DNA of 64,000 bases, taken from Blastomussa wellsi (Eukaryota > Cnidaria > Anthozoa > Scleractinia > Plerogyridae). Position numbers and translations under genes: made by a program. This document shows positions 12,184 through 21,859 of this stretch, piece after piece (within the stretch, counting starts at the first letter, position 1; the number at the start of each line of letters is the position of its first letter). The notes under the pieces are model-generated. The model saw only the letters and a program-made list of their open reading frames with translations, was not told the origin of the DNA and did no database searches. The DNA lies in contig OX393561.1 of assembly GCA_947652115.1 (NCBI GenBank), positions 45,440,263 through 45,504,262 on the forward strand. The letters run 5' to 3'.

Positions 12184-12383
12184 AATGGGTCTACTTGCCC
12201 GAAGGAAATTGAGTTCGAATGTCCCCTGAACGTTAAGGTCGGCACACACGAGGGGACTGGTCCAAGCAATATGTCGATGGGACACGTCTCATCGTGCGAA
12301 CTAGCAATAATTTGAAGGAAGACCTTACATAACAAGGACTGGACCAGATTAGACATTTCATGATAATTTATATGGCGTAGCAA

Positions 12384-12545
12384 TGGCCAGAACAGCAGAT
12401 CATTAACATACGGTTGTCGGTTGGTACTAGTTAGTTACAACACAGTTTGCTTGGGGTTAGTTCCATTGCAGTTTACTTGTGGTTAGTCCCCTTACCGGTT
12501 AGTTCCACTTCCGTTTGCTTGCGGTTAGCTTCCACTTTGTGGTTT
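12384..12545 (+). repeat. Degenerate minisatellite (GGTTAGTTCCA-type units)
   Basis: About four imperfect units of roughly 30 bases containing GGTTAGTTCCATTGC or variants (TTGCTTGCGGTTAG). Just beyond, at 12583-12640, is a tRNA-like segment (GTTGGTATAGTGGC ... CCGGGTTCG) that may be the head of an old SINE. Confidence 0.4.
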
Positions 12546-13339
12546 TATAAATATTGAAAAAAATGTGTTTCTGGCAGCTACCGTCGAGTTGGTATAGTGG
12601 CAAGTGACTGTATCCTGAGCCAAATTTTCCCGGGTTCGTAGAATGGCCTTCGTGTAAAAATAAGTATGTGTGTAATCTGGTCACGGTCAGTGTTAAGTAA
12701 AGTCTTCCTAATTTAAGGGTTTTGAGAAGTAAGTCGTAGGGACCTGCCCCACGAATTCAAACCAATTTGGATAAATTTGATGAATGTAGAAAAGTTAGTT
12801 GAATAAAAAGAGAAGAGAAATTGGTCATTGTGGAGTTGATACAGCAGTAAAAAAAAACTGGAAAATAAACATCTTTTGAGGCATAGGTTCTGATTAAATT
12901 GATTAAATGCAGATTATAGAATATCATAATCTTTACAGCAGCAGGACACACGTGTGGTAGAAGTTCAGCATGATAACAACCATTCTAAGAACTGTATGAA
13001 AATTTAGTAGGTACAAGCTGGAACAGTTTGGATAGCTTATACTTCAAGCAAACATTGCAAGATTTGCATTTTATTAATAAAAACAGATTAACACATTCAA
13101 CGTTTGTGTTCCTTTATGATGGGGTCTAGTAGTTTCATTTGATTGTAGTGCTAATATAAGGACTGATGTTACTCTACATGTATATGTTTTTGTGTATATG
13201 AACATTATATAGAACTGCTAATTTTAAGTTTCTGTATTTCTGTGTTCCACCGTGAAGCTATAGGTTCATTTCTAGAGTTAAGGTTTGACGCATGTAGCGA
13301 GTTCAGATGGATTTCACTTGTTGACATTCTTGATATTCT

Positions 13340-13425
13340 GGGGAGCAGGGTTGGCGCAGTGGTGAGAGCACTCGCCTAGCTTCCACCGATGTGGTCCTCG
13401 TTCGATTCCCGGCAACAAAAACCAA
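13340..13425 (+). mobile_element. tRNA-derived SINE head
   Basis: Pol III promoter boxes are seen: an A box TTGGCGCAGTGG at 13351-13362 and a B box GTTCGATTCC at 13400-13409. The same family is present in the opposite orientation at 55430-55590. A functional tRNA is unlikely: the acceptor arms do not pair and the anticodon stem is poor. Confidence 0.6.
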
Positions 13426-13914
13426 CATTTACATTCAAATTCCAATAGTACGTCCTTCTAATCTTTCCATGTCCATTTGTCGCAGCTGCTGTTGCTTAGC
13501 TTAACAACTTTCTATTTTACAACTCCAAGGATTGAACCAAAAACCATTCTCGTGCCGCGTTGACCGCCATGAAAATCCATGTTATCGGACAAATGAAAAT
13601 GTCGAATTTCTAATCCCCCCTAAAACCTGAAAACCTGAAAACCTGTAGGATGGAGTGACTAGGACAGAAACAATGCTTAGAGGGGGTTATAGGAGAAAAC
13701 TCTTTAATCTGGTTTTAATGGATCGAGTGAGTACAGTAAGCTCATGGATGACGTCATCCCTCATCCATGACCAAAAATGGCTATTGATTAGTGACTTAAA
13801 ACCTGACTTAATGAGTACGTTGGCAGCAAGAAGTTGTTTCTTCATTAATTTCTACCGAAAGTATAAAGTTTTGCTATTGTTTTTAGCTTGTCACCAGTGC
13901 CTCGCTTGATCTTA

Positions 13915-14320
13915 GCAGTTAATTTCCAATTTAAGCAATTGGAAACAAGAAGCTTGAAAAAATCAGGGCTTCAACGGGATTGGAAATTAACTGCGATGAT
14001 CATTCTTCACTGTCATCTACATTCGCAGTTCAAATATGAATATTTCATATAAACTTCACATTATTTCACTCCACGGGAAAATATGAACTCAATACTGATT
14101 GACCTCGCTGCCAATGTGTGGGTTCATCGCTCAGTTGGTAGATCATCTCACCGGTATCGCAGAAGTCACGGGCTTGAATCCCGTTGAAGCCCTGATTTTT
14201 TCAGGCTTCTTCTTTCCAATTGATTAAATTGGAAATTAACTGCTATGATCATTCTTCATTTTCATCTACATCCGCGGTTCAAATATGAATTATTTCATAT
14301 GTATATATATATAATTTGGT
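13915..14320 (+). repeat. Mosaic of dispersed repeats with a tRNA-like segment
   Basis: Two related copies of GGAAATTAACTGCGATGATC-type sequence start near 13980 and 14230, each followed by a TTCAAATATGAA block. Between them, 14125-14200 reads GCTCAGTTGGTAGATCATCT ... GGCTTGAATCCCGTTG, a tRNA-like SINE head. The flanking AAATCAGGGCTTCAACGGGA and its inverse form a hairpin-like pair. Confidence 0.5.
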
Positions 14321-14327
14321 CTTTTAA

Positions 14328-15800
14328 CTGGGTTGATAATGTGAATTGGAGATTCACAGAGATTCAAGAGCTGACGTTTCGAGCGTTAGCCCTTCGTCGG
14401 AGCGAATCAAGGAATTGTGGGCCGTGTGTTTTTTTATATACAGAAAGATGGAGCTTCGCTATTGGCTGGTGCCTGGTAACGTGAAAATATCGGAATAAAT
14501 TAGTTGAATGAAAAGCGTTCGTTGATACCGTGAGGATTAAGAGTGCCGATTTGAAAAATAAATTTTTGTTCTAGAGTTTTGCGGCTTTCCGTGTTTCCTT
14601 GGTGAAGGGAAAGGCCGCAGACTGCCATATGCTGCTTAGAATGATTTTGGAGATTGAATTGTCTCGCGACCGGTTTCGATGCATTTTTGTCATCTTTCTC
14701 TACGTCGCGAAGGTGTTCGCGGAATCGGTCGCCTAGTCGTCTCCCTGTTTCGCCGATGTATAACTTTTTGCAAAGAGTGCAAGTTATGCAGTAGATGGCA
14801 TTGGCTGAGGTACAGGTGAAATGATCAGTGATCTTGATAGATCGCTTGGGTCCCGATATTTTGTCAACGTTGGGAATGAAAGGGCATGTTTTGCATCGTG
14901 CGCGAGCGCATTTAAAAGTCCCGGGTTGATCACTTGTTTGGAATACACTTCTGACTAAAAAGTTACCTATGTTTCTGTCGCGTTTGAATGAATTTAATGG
15001 AGGTTGCGAAAAGATTCTACCAGCGCCGAGATCATTTTGAAGTAATTTAAAGTTTTTGAGAATGATGGATTTTACTGCGTGGTTGTGAGGGTGGAATGTG
15101 AGGGTGAATGGAATTCTATCGTTTTTTGCTCTCTGTGACGTTTGTAGTGCTGACTGTCGATCAATTTGTTGGGCGCGATGATGGCCCGCTTGAACAACAG
15201 AAGCAGGATAGCCGCATTTGTCGAAGAAATTGCACAATTCCTCTATTTTAAGGAAAAATCAGAGTCGTCACTACAAAGGCGGCGAAGTCTAAGAAACTGA
15301 GAATAAGGGATGGAATTCTTGACATGTGATGGATGTGAAGATGAATACAACAAATAACTATGAGAATATGTGGGTTTGTAGTGCACACTGGTGCATAAAT
15401 CGTTGCCTTCGATGGAAACTTTGATATCTAGGAATGTTAAGGAAGTATCGGAAATTTCCCAGGTATATTTAAGGGATGAAACGAATTAACAGCGGTAATA
15501 AATTGATTGAGATCCTCTCTGGTAGAAGAGGTAGCGCCGATACAGTCGTCAATGTAGCGGCGATAGAGTTTAGGTTTTGGGCCGTTGTATTGATTGAAAA
15601 ATTGGTGTTCAATGTAGCCTACGAAAAGATTGGCGCCAGGCACCAGCCAATAGCGAAGCTTCACCTTTCTGTATATAAAAAACACACGGCCCACAACTCC
15701 TTGATTCGCTCAGACGAAGGGCTAACGCTCGAAACGTCAGCTCTTGAATCTCTTTACGGTGGCCAATTGACATTATCAACCCAGTTGATAAAACCAAATT
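14328..15800 (-). mobile_element. Penelope-like retroelement, 5'-truncated, with inverted terminal copies
   Basis: The element encodes a reverse transcriptase C-terminus followed by a GIY-YIG endonuclease, the layout of Penelope-like elements. The ends 14328-14478 and 15637-15800 are inverted copies of one another (shared AAGAGCTGACGTTTCGAGCG and complement), as often seen in this class. The reading frame is broken (see 14500-15694), so the copy is dead. Confidence 0.8.
14500..15694 (-). pseudogene. Broken Penelope-like RT / GIY-YIG protein
   Basis: The first part (15694 to about 15437) holds the reverse transcriptase active site YRRYIDDCIG (YxDD). A frameshift near 15430 leads into FLDIKVSIEGNDLC and HYKPTYSHSYLLY, the part after the palm domain. 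A stop near 15240 interrupts the frame before CGYPASVV. From 15237 to 14500 the frame is open and contains a Cys-rich linker (CARARCKTCPF) and the endonuclease core IYCITCTLCKKLYIGETGRR, with the second motif YIGETG and the following RFREHL. The N-terminal half of the polymerase is missing. At least one frameshift and one stop make it non-functional. Confidence 0.8.
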
Positions 15801-15964
15801 ACATTGTTATACTTCCCACCGACGCAGCACCATAGTTTCTTTAGAAACTTATCCCCTCTATTTCATATATACTTCACAAAGATAATGCACGCGAAACCAT
15901 CTGGAATTCATGATCAAGTTGCTATAATAGCGACTACTTTTGGCTCATGGGCTATTATAATTAA

Positions 15965-16260
15965 ACATAAACATAATAATAATAATGATAATAATAACTT
16001 TATTTAAGTGTCAATGTATTTAGCACTACTGTGCTAATTGGGGACACTGTAAATACGTAAACAAATATTGTAAATGAAACAGAAAGTTGTTAAAAATCCC
16101 AACTGGCAGGAGGCAGACCAGTTGGCTATTTACAAAGCGTGGAGGAGTTGAATTCGGACCACCGAAGGCAAATCCGTTTTAGTGGCAGGGAGGAGGACTC
16201 GAACCCGGCACCACCTGATTACAAGTCCAGCGCCCTGACCACTACGCCACGCTCGCCTCC
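15965..16260 (-). mobile_element. SINE, tRNA-derived
   Basis: Read on the minus strand it starts with a tRNA-like head at 16260-16192 (A box GGCGTAGTGGTC, B box GGTTCGAGTCC), continues through an unrelated body and ends in AAATAAAGTTATTATT and further ATT repeats near 15965. Head, body and A+T tail in the expected order make a SINE likely. Confidence 0.65.
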
Positions 16261-16621
16261 TACTTATTATGTCCACTTATTATGTCTGAAATGTTCAAAC
16301 ATCTGAAAATCGAAAGAATAGGCTTTTTCTAAACAAAACAGTTTTGTTACGGTTCTCAGCTTCATGTCACATACGGTTGAGAACTCAAATATTCAAGATG
16401 CTTTGCTTTCATATCGAGGTGAAAATTTGCGAAAATCTATATTTTTAGTTAGCCTTACACCTAGTGGCAACGAAAATTTAGCAGGCCAAGCGAATTTTGA
16501 TTTCAGAATTTTATGACGTCACATGAAAACCAAGAATATGAATGCGTAAAGTATTTCTGTGAAGGAATACACCATTCGTATAGCAAACCATGACAATTTC
16601 TGTGCTTTTTAAATACCCCAA

Positions 16622-17810
16622 AGTAGTAAGGGGCAGCGGTTTAGGACTCAACCAATCAGAAGCTGAGAAAGACAATAGACTATTGTTCAGGGAAAAATGC
16701 ACTACATTTCATCACAATAGGTTTTTTAGCGGTAATCCACCATTTGTCACGCAAATAAAAATCACGCAAAATTTTAAAAACAAAAATTGTATTTTCAAAC
16801 AAATCCCTTCCGTTATAATTAATCAGAATGTCGTGCGCTTTGATATGTTAATCGATAGTGTACCCCCTGTCCTTTTCCCTATAATTAATCTGAATGCCGC
16901 TCGCTTTGATACGCTAATGAATGGTATACCTTATATCCCTTTCCCATACAATTAATCACAATTTCGCACGCTTCGATACGTTAATGAATGGTATATTGTA
17001 CTGAGAGGTAAATGGTCAGGAAGGGTATCCCCCACCCATGACATGTGCCAGTTCTTGGTTCCTGGGAACGATTCTCCCTGCTCTTATAAATAGCTGATTC
17101 AAATGGATTAAAAATAGGAAATGGAAAGCACAAGACATGATATTTTGTTGAACACTTTTTATTGGTTAACATTTAATACTTTCGATCACGTGCACAATCG
17201 TCTCTCTTTTGACAGGCTTATTTCCATCCGTTACAGTAACATCTCGGTTCACTTCTAAGTCCCGTGATCCTCTGTCCTCTTCCGCACTCTGGTCCACATG
17301 CATTTGGTCCTGCGCGACTGTATGTCCTAGTCTTCCACGAAGTCTTTGATTGATCCGTTCCTTATTCTTTCCATAATAGCGTCGCCAATATTCGTTGATC
17401 CGTTCCCTGTTGTTTTGACAGTATTTTCTTTGATAACTCCTGATGCGTTCCCTGTTCTTTTGGCAATATGCTCTCTTGGCCTTCATGCTTTGATCATCTC
17501 CCAGTTCTCCGTACGCCAACGTTTTTGTCGAGCCAGGATTCGCTCCTTGTTTTCCGCGTAATATCTTTTATGGTAGACCCTCTTACACACGACCTTTCCA
17601 TCACCCTCTGGTAAATGATTGGAGCAATTCATCTTGACTGATGTCTTATAAATAATGAGAATAACGGCTACAATCACACACTCTTACAACAATCAAATAG
17701 ACAAATCACATGAAGTTTTCAGACACTTCTCTTCGTCGTCACCATCAGGCTCGTCAGGGAGGACCTTTCTCGTCATTTTTCTGTTTAACAGGAATTTCCG
17801 TTTTTCTACT
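16622..17810 (+). repeat. Left inverted arm
   Basis: Inverted partner of 18600-19828. Compared with the right arm it has lost about 28 bases near 17485, which breaks the ORF it carries. Confidence 0.8.
17166..17677 (-). pseudogene. Left-arm copy of the basic repeat ORF, frameshifted
   Basis: The frame runs as in the right arm through YHKRYYAENKERILARQ to a stop just after WEMIKA. A net 28-base deletion relative to the right arm removes RLKTKREEIN and shifts the frame; the rest (KAKRAYCQKNRERI onward to the C-terminal HVIESIK) continues in another frame. It is a damaged sister of 18742-19281. Confidence 0.75.
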
Positions 17811-18262
17811 GCTGACTCAGACGCTTCTTTGAAATCCATGCTGTCTTCGTCAATAAATCGACGAAGAGTGTTCATAATTTTACGGTGTACTGCGTCGCGT
17901 TTGATATGGTGGTTCCATAATAGACGCTGTAAGTAGATCCTTCGTAGCTTTCTTCTAATTAAAGGTAACAGGACATGGAAAGCAGCATTCTCGGCGTAAT
18001 CGTGGGTTTTACCCACATCAAGAAACCGTTTAACTTCATCAATGTATTTTTCTTCCACATATTCCCTCACTTTCCTACGTAACGGAAGCCATTGATCATA
18101 GTCTGGATCCTTGTCCTCTTCGCAGCTGCTACTATTCTCCTCCTCTTCATCCTGTTCCTCTTCAGGCTTCTCGTCAGGCTCCTCTGCAGGCTCCTCTGCA
18201 TTTTCTTCATTACTTCCGCCTTCTTCGACGGTGTCAAAAATGTCTGGTGAATGATCACCCAT
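17693..18262 (-). CDS. Element ORF: 189-residue protein with acidic N-terminus
   Basis: The ATG chosen begins MGDHSPDIFDTVEEGG. Residues about 8-55 are a run of Glu, Asp and Ser, and the rest is rich in Arg, Lys and Leu with likely helices (LLPLIRRKLRRIYLQRLLW). The end, after MTRKVLPDEPDGDD, lies inside the left inverted arm; a matching C-terminal piece is present on the right arm (about 18600-18715), showing that the arms once carried the end of this gene. It lies directly upstream, on the same strand, of the damaged repeat ORF. Acidic and basic ORFs might be exons of one protein, since the basic ORF has no early ATG. No family is recognised. Confidence 0.5.
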   Translation of the reverse strand: MGDHSPDIFDTVEEGGSNEENAEEPAEEPDEKPEEEQDEEEENSSSCEEDKDPDYDQWLPLRRKVREYVEEKYIDEVKRFLDVGKTHDYAENAAFHVLLPLIRRKLRRIYLQRLLWNHHIKRDAVHRKIMNTLRRFIDEDSMDFKEASESAVEKRKFLLNRKMTRKVLPDEPDGDDEEKCLKTSCDLSI

Positions 18263-18487
18263 GGTCTCGTCAACCTTCAACCAAGACAGCGTGCTTCAAA
18301 TGAACAAGGGGGGAGTTGAAGAGTTGAGTGATATATTTCAAAAATCTTCTCTGATTCTTCGATACCAACGCTGGTATCCTTCGTGCGTCAAGAGGTGGCT
18401 AAAAACACGCTTCCTGTCGTCGCTGGCAGGATGTAAATCCAAGGCGATGTATCCGAACGGGCGCTCGGCCACCTTTTGATAGACGGC

Positions 18488-18596
18488 CATTGGCGGTGGT
18501 GGCAGTGGTGGTGGCACCGGTGGTGGTGGTGGCGTAAATGTTTTTCTCTCATGTGTCCACCACCACCACCGCCGCCACCACCGCCACCACCACCAG
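18488..18596. repeat. (GGT)n ... (CCA)n inverted microsatellites
   Basis: GGT/GGC repeats are followed about 35 bases later by CCA/CCG repeats, able to fold back on each other. They sit near the centre of the 3.2-kb palindromic element. ORFs reading Trp or Pro runs here are artefacts. Confidence 0.75.
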
Positions 18597-18599
18597 CCT

Positions 18600-19828
18600 G
18601 ACGAGGCAGTAGAAAAACGGAAATTCCTGTTAAACAGAAAAATGACGAGAAAGGTCCTCCCTGACGAGCCTGAAGGTGACGACGAAGGAGAAGTGGCTGA
18701 AAACTTCATGTGATTTGTCTATATGATTGTTATAAGAGTGTGTGATTGTAGCCGTTATTCTCATTATTTACAAGACATCAGTCAAGACGAATTGTTCCAA
18801 TCATTTACTAGAGGGTGATGGAAAGGTCGTGTGTAAGAGGGCCTACCATAAAAGATATTACGCGGAAAACAAGGAGCGAATCCTGGCTCGACAAAAACGT
18901 TGGCGTACAGAGAACTGGGCGATGATCAAAGCCCGTCTCAAAACAAAGCGTGAAGAAATCAACAAGGCCAAGAGAGCATATTGCCAAAAGAACAGGGAAC
19001 GCATCAGGAGTTATCAAAGAAAATGCTGTCAAAACAACAGGGAACGGATCAACGGATATTGGCGACGACGCTATTATGCAAAGAATAAGGAACGGATCAA
19101 TCAAAGACTTCGTGGAAGACTAGGAAAGACAGTCGCGCAAGACCAAATGCATGTGCACGCGAGTCCGGAAGAGGACAGAGGATCACGGGACTTAGAAGTG
19201 AACCGAGATGTTACTGTAACGGATGGAAATAAGCCTGTCAAAAGAGAGACGATTGTGCACGTGATCGAAAGTATTAAATGATAACCAATAAAAAGTGTTC
19301 AACAAAATATCATGTCTTATGCTTTCCATTTCTTCATTTTTATTTCATTTGAATCAGCTATTTATAAGAGCAGGGAGAATCGTTCCCAGGAACCAAAAAC
19401 TGGCACATGTCATGGGTGGGGGATACCCTTCCTGACCATTTACCTCTCGGCACAATATACCTTTCATTAACGTATCGAAGCGTGCGAAATTGTGATTAAT
19501 TGTATGGGAAAGGGATATGAGGTATACCATTCATTAGCGTATCAAAGCGAGCGGCATTCAGATTAATTATAGGAAAAAGGACAGGGGGAAAACTATCGAT
19601 TAACATATCAAAGCGCACGACATTCTGATTAATTATAAAGGAAGGGATTTGTTTGAAAATAGAATCTTTGTTTTTAAAATTTTGCGTGATTTTTATTTGC
19701 GTGACAAAATGGCGGATTACTGCTAAAAAACCTAATGTGATGAACAATAGTGCATTTTTCCCTGAACAATAGTCTATTGTCTCTCAGCTCCTGATTGGTT
19801 GAGTCCTAAACCGCTGCCCCTTACTACT
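18600..19828 (+). repeat. Right inverted arm
   Basis: Inverted partner of 16622-17810. It carries the intact version of the basic repeat ORF. Confidence 0.8.
18742..19281 (+). CDS. Element ORF: 179-residue basic Asn-x-Glu-Arg repeat protein
   Basis: The frame is open from a GTG codon to the stop at 19281, but the first in-frame ATG is well inside, so an upstream exon is likely; TTTACAAG|ACATCAG near 18775 could be a splice acceptor. The middle repeats a unit of about 15-17 residues: YYAENKERILARQKRW, YCQKNRERIRSYQRK, CCQNNRERINGYWRR, YYAKNKERINQRLRG. Such charged N-x-E-R-I repeats suggest a helical, nucleic-acid-binding or coiled segment, but I know no family for it. The C-terminus (SRDLEVNRDVTVTDGNK) is acidic to neutral. 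It lies wholly in the right arm and reads outward. Confidence 0.45.
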   Translation: MIVAVILIIYKTSVKTNCSNHLLEGDGKVVCKRAYHKRYYAENKERILARQKRWRTENWAMIKARLKTKREEINKAKRAYCQKNRERIRSYQRKCCQNNRERINGYWRRRYYAKNKERINQRLRGRLGKTVAQDQMHVHASPEEDRGSRDLEVNRDVTVTDGNKPVKRETIVHVIESIK

Positions 19829-19894
19829 CCCAACATTGCGACAAAAAAGGTTAAGCTTAAAAGGGAAGATTATTGAAGAGTGAAAACGCATAGC

Positions 19895-19900
19895 TTTATT
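19895..19900 (-). terminator. Possible poly(A) signal of the neuropeptide gene
   Basis: AATAAA on the minus strand about 270 bases past the stop codon, the first good match found. Confidence 0.4.
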
Positions 19901-20169
19901 CAACTTTCTTTTAATTCTAAAACATTTTTAAAATGCTTAGTATTTGAATTACAGTAACAACCTCACGCATTAAGTGTTGTGAACTTAATCAACTTCCTCA
20001 TGTTTGAAATCAATAAGCAATCAACCCTTTATCCCAAGTATCAACCAGCAAATTCTCCCAACTGGTCACCATAAAATAAATTTTGATTTAATATTTCGGT
20101 TGCCTAAAGTAGTGGAAAGATAGTTTACATCATCTCACTCGAGACCATAGGCAGGGAGTAGAGGGCGTC

Positions 20170-21648
20170 TTAAAGTATTTGTTGGATACGTTCATCAGAT
20201 GAAACATCTCTTTTTGCATAACCAGGTATTCGCATGGTATTCGGTGGGATACGTTCATCAGCTGAAACATCTCTTTTTCCATAACCAGGTATTCGCATAG
20301 CATTCTGTGGGAGACGTGCATCAGATGAAACATCTCTTTTTCCATAACCAGGTGTTCGCATGGTATTCGGTGGGATACGTGCATCAGATGAAACATCTCT
20401 TTTGCCATAACCAGGTGTTCGCATGGTATTCGGTGGGATACGTGCATCAGATGAAACATCTCTTTTTCCATAACCAGGTATTCGCATAGCATTCTGTGGG
20501 AGACGTGCATCAGATGAAACATCTCTTTTTCCATAACCAGGTATTCGCATGGTATTCGGTGGGATACGTGCATCAGATGAAACATCTCTTTTTCCATAAC
20601 CAGGTATTCGCATAGCATTCTGTGGGAGACGTGCATCAGATGAAACATCTCTTTTTCCATAACCAGGTGTTCGCATGGTATTCGGTGGGATACGTGCATC
20701 AGATGAAACATCTCTTTTTCCATAACCAGGTGTTCGCATGGTATTCGGTGGGATACGTGCATCAGAGGAAACATCTCTTTTCGTATAACCAGGAATTCGC
20801 ATAGTATTCGGTGGGAGACGTGCATCAGATGAAACATCCCTTTTCGTATAACCAGGAATTCGCATGGCATTCGGTGGGAGACGTGCATCAGATAAAACAT
20901 CTCTTTTCGTATAACCAGGAATTCGCATGGTATTCGGTGGGAGACGTGCATCAGATGAAACATCTCTTTTTCCATAACCAGGTATTCGCATGGTATTCGG
21001 TGGGATACGTGCATCAAATGAAACATCTCTTTTCGTATAACCAGGTATTCGCATGGCATTCGGTGGGATACGTGCATCAGAGGAAACATCTCTTTTCGTA
21101 TAACCAGGAATTCGCATGGTATTCGGTGGGATACGTGCATCAAATGAAACATCTCTTTTCGTATAACCAGGTATTCGCATGGCATTCGGTGGGATACGTG
21201 CATCAGAGGAAACATCTCTTTTCGTATAACCAGGTATTCGCATGGCATTCGGTGGGAGACGTGCATCAGATGAAACATCTCTTTTTCCATAACCAGGTAT
21301 TCGCATGGCATTCGGTGGGAGACGTGCATCAGATGAAATATCTCTTTTTGTATAACCAGGAATTCGCATGGTATTCGGTGGGAGAAGTGCATCAGATGAA
21401 ACATCTCTTTTTCCATAACCAGGTATTCGCATGGTATTCGGTGGGAGACGTGCATCAGATGAAACATCTGTTTTAGCAAAGCCAGGGATTCTCAAGGATG
21501 GTGTGATACGAGCAATGGTGTCTCTTTTCTCGTCTTGAAGACCCATCAGCAGAGGCTCATTCTTAATTTCTACATCGTCCGTCAGCATTGCCAAAGATCT
21601 GCTTCCCCACAGCACAGAAGCTTGAAGGAGAACGAACAAAATTTTCAT
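20170..21648 (-). CDS. Neuropeptide-type precursor, 20 repeats of a PPN-x-MRIPGY peptide
   Basis: 492 residues in one exon. Start ATG at 21648 opens a signal peptide (MKILFVLLQASVLWGSRSLA); ATTTTAG just before it could be a 5'-UTR splice acceptor. After a spacer ending DEKR comes a divergent unit (RIPGFAKT), then 20 units of 21 residues and a short tail. A typical unit is DVSSDARLPPNTMRIPGY followed by GKR, TKR or AKR. Lys-Arg is the prohormone convertase site, and Gly before it gives C-terminal amidation: 11 units end GKR, 8 TKR, 1 AKR. Positions 8-10 of each unit (L/I-P-P or L-P-Q) resemble the protected X-Pro-Pro starts of anthozoan neuropeptides, so LPPNTMRIPGY-amide is a plausible product after trimming. 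I do not recognise this peptide. It is likely a secreted neuronal signal. Confidence 0.85.
   Translation of the reverse strand: MKILFVLLQASVLWGSRSLAMLTDDVEIKNEPLLMGLQDEKRDTIARITPSLRIPGFAKTDVSSDARLPPNTMRIPGYGKRDVSSDALLPPNTMRIPGYTKRDISSDARLPPNAMRIPGYGKRDVSSDARLPPNAMRIPGYTKRDVSSDARIPPNAMRIPGYTKRDVSFDARIPPNTMRIPGYTKRDVSSDARIPPNAMRIPGYTKRDVSFDARIPPNTMRIPGYGKRDVSSDARLPPNTMRIPGYTKRDVLSDARLPPNAMRIPGYTKRDVSSDARLPPNTMRIPGYTKRDVSSDARIPPNTMRTPGYGKRDVSSDARIPPNTMRTPGYGKRDVSSDARLPQNAMRIPGYGKRDVSSDARIPPNTMRIPGYGKRDVSSDARLPQNAMRIPGYGKRDVSSDARIPPNTMRTPGYGKRDVSSDARIPPNTMRTPGYGKRDVSSDARLPQNAMRIPGYGKRDVSADERIPPNTMRIPGYAKRDVSSDERIQQIL
20209..21468 (-). repeat. 63-bp coding tandem repeat, 20 copies
   Basis: DNA array of the peptide units. 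A higher-order period of 315 bp (five units) is visible: units 12-14 (TPGY, TPGY, then a PQNA unit) recur as units 17-19. Units 5-6 and 7-8 form a similar 126-bp pair (second units share DVSFDAR). Long ORFs on the opposite strand and in other frames are consequences of the repeat. Confidence 0.9.
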
Positions 21649-21859
21649 CTTGCTAAAATTAAAATTGAAAGGGAAAAGACTCCCAGTTAATTTTAAACAG
21701 TGCAAAATCTGACAATACGGACTATCCATTAAAAATAGTGGCATTAAGAAGCAAACGAGTTTACTGTTACACTTTATAATTGACTGTACTTTACTGTCCA
21801 ATTCTACTCTGATAAGGTATCCCTTAAAGAGAAAAAGACAGTCTCACGTTATAGAAGAA

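Larger units (their letters stand above)
16622..19828. mobile_element. 3.2-kb element with 1.2-kb inverted arms and internal ORFs
   Basis: Outer ends are mirror images, each starting AGTAGTAAGGGGCAGCGG read inward. Arms 16622-17810 and 18600-19828 match closely with indels; about 790 bases of unique spacer lie between. CCCAA directly flanks both ends (16617-16621 and 19829-19833), a likely 5-bp target duplication. It carries an acidic ORF (17693-18262), an Asn-Lys-Glu-Arg repeat ORF on the right arm (18742-19281), and a broken copy of that ORF on the left arm. No transposase motif is recognised. It may be a foldback-type or non-autonomous DNA transposon with captured or own genes. Confidence 0.75.

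Noticed and set aside
13340..13425. tRNA gene
   Set aside because: A and B boxes are present but the arms do not pair as a tRNA; a second copy with a shared head indicates a SINE.
16192..16260. tRNA gene on the minus strand
   Set aside because: Followed by a SINE body and tail; acceptor stem does not pair.
18338..18709. Minus-strand ORF with Trp and Pro runs
   Set aside because: Antisense reading of GGT/CCA microsatellites and of the arm copy of the acidic ORF.
20130..21479. Long minus-strand ORF of His-Met-rich repeats and plus-strand ORFs in the same region
   Set aside because: They are other frames of the 63-bp neuropeptide repeat and lack signal peptides or processing sites.
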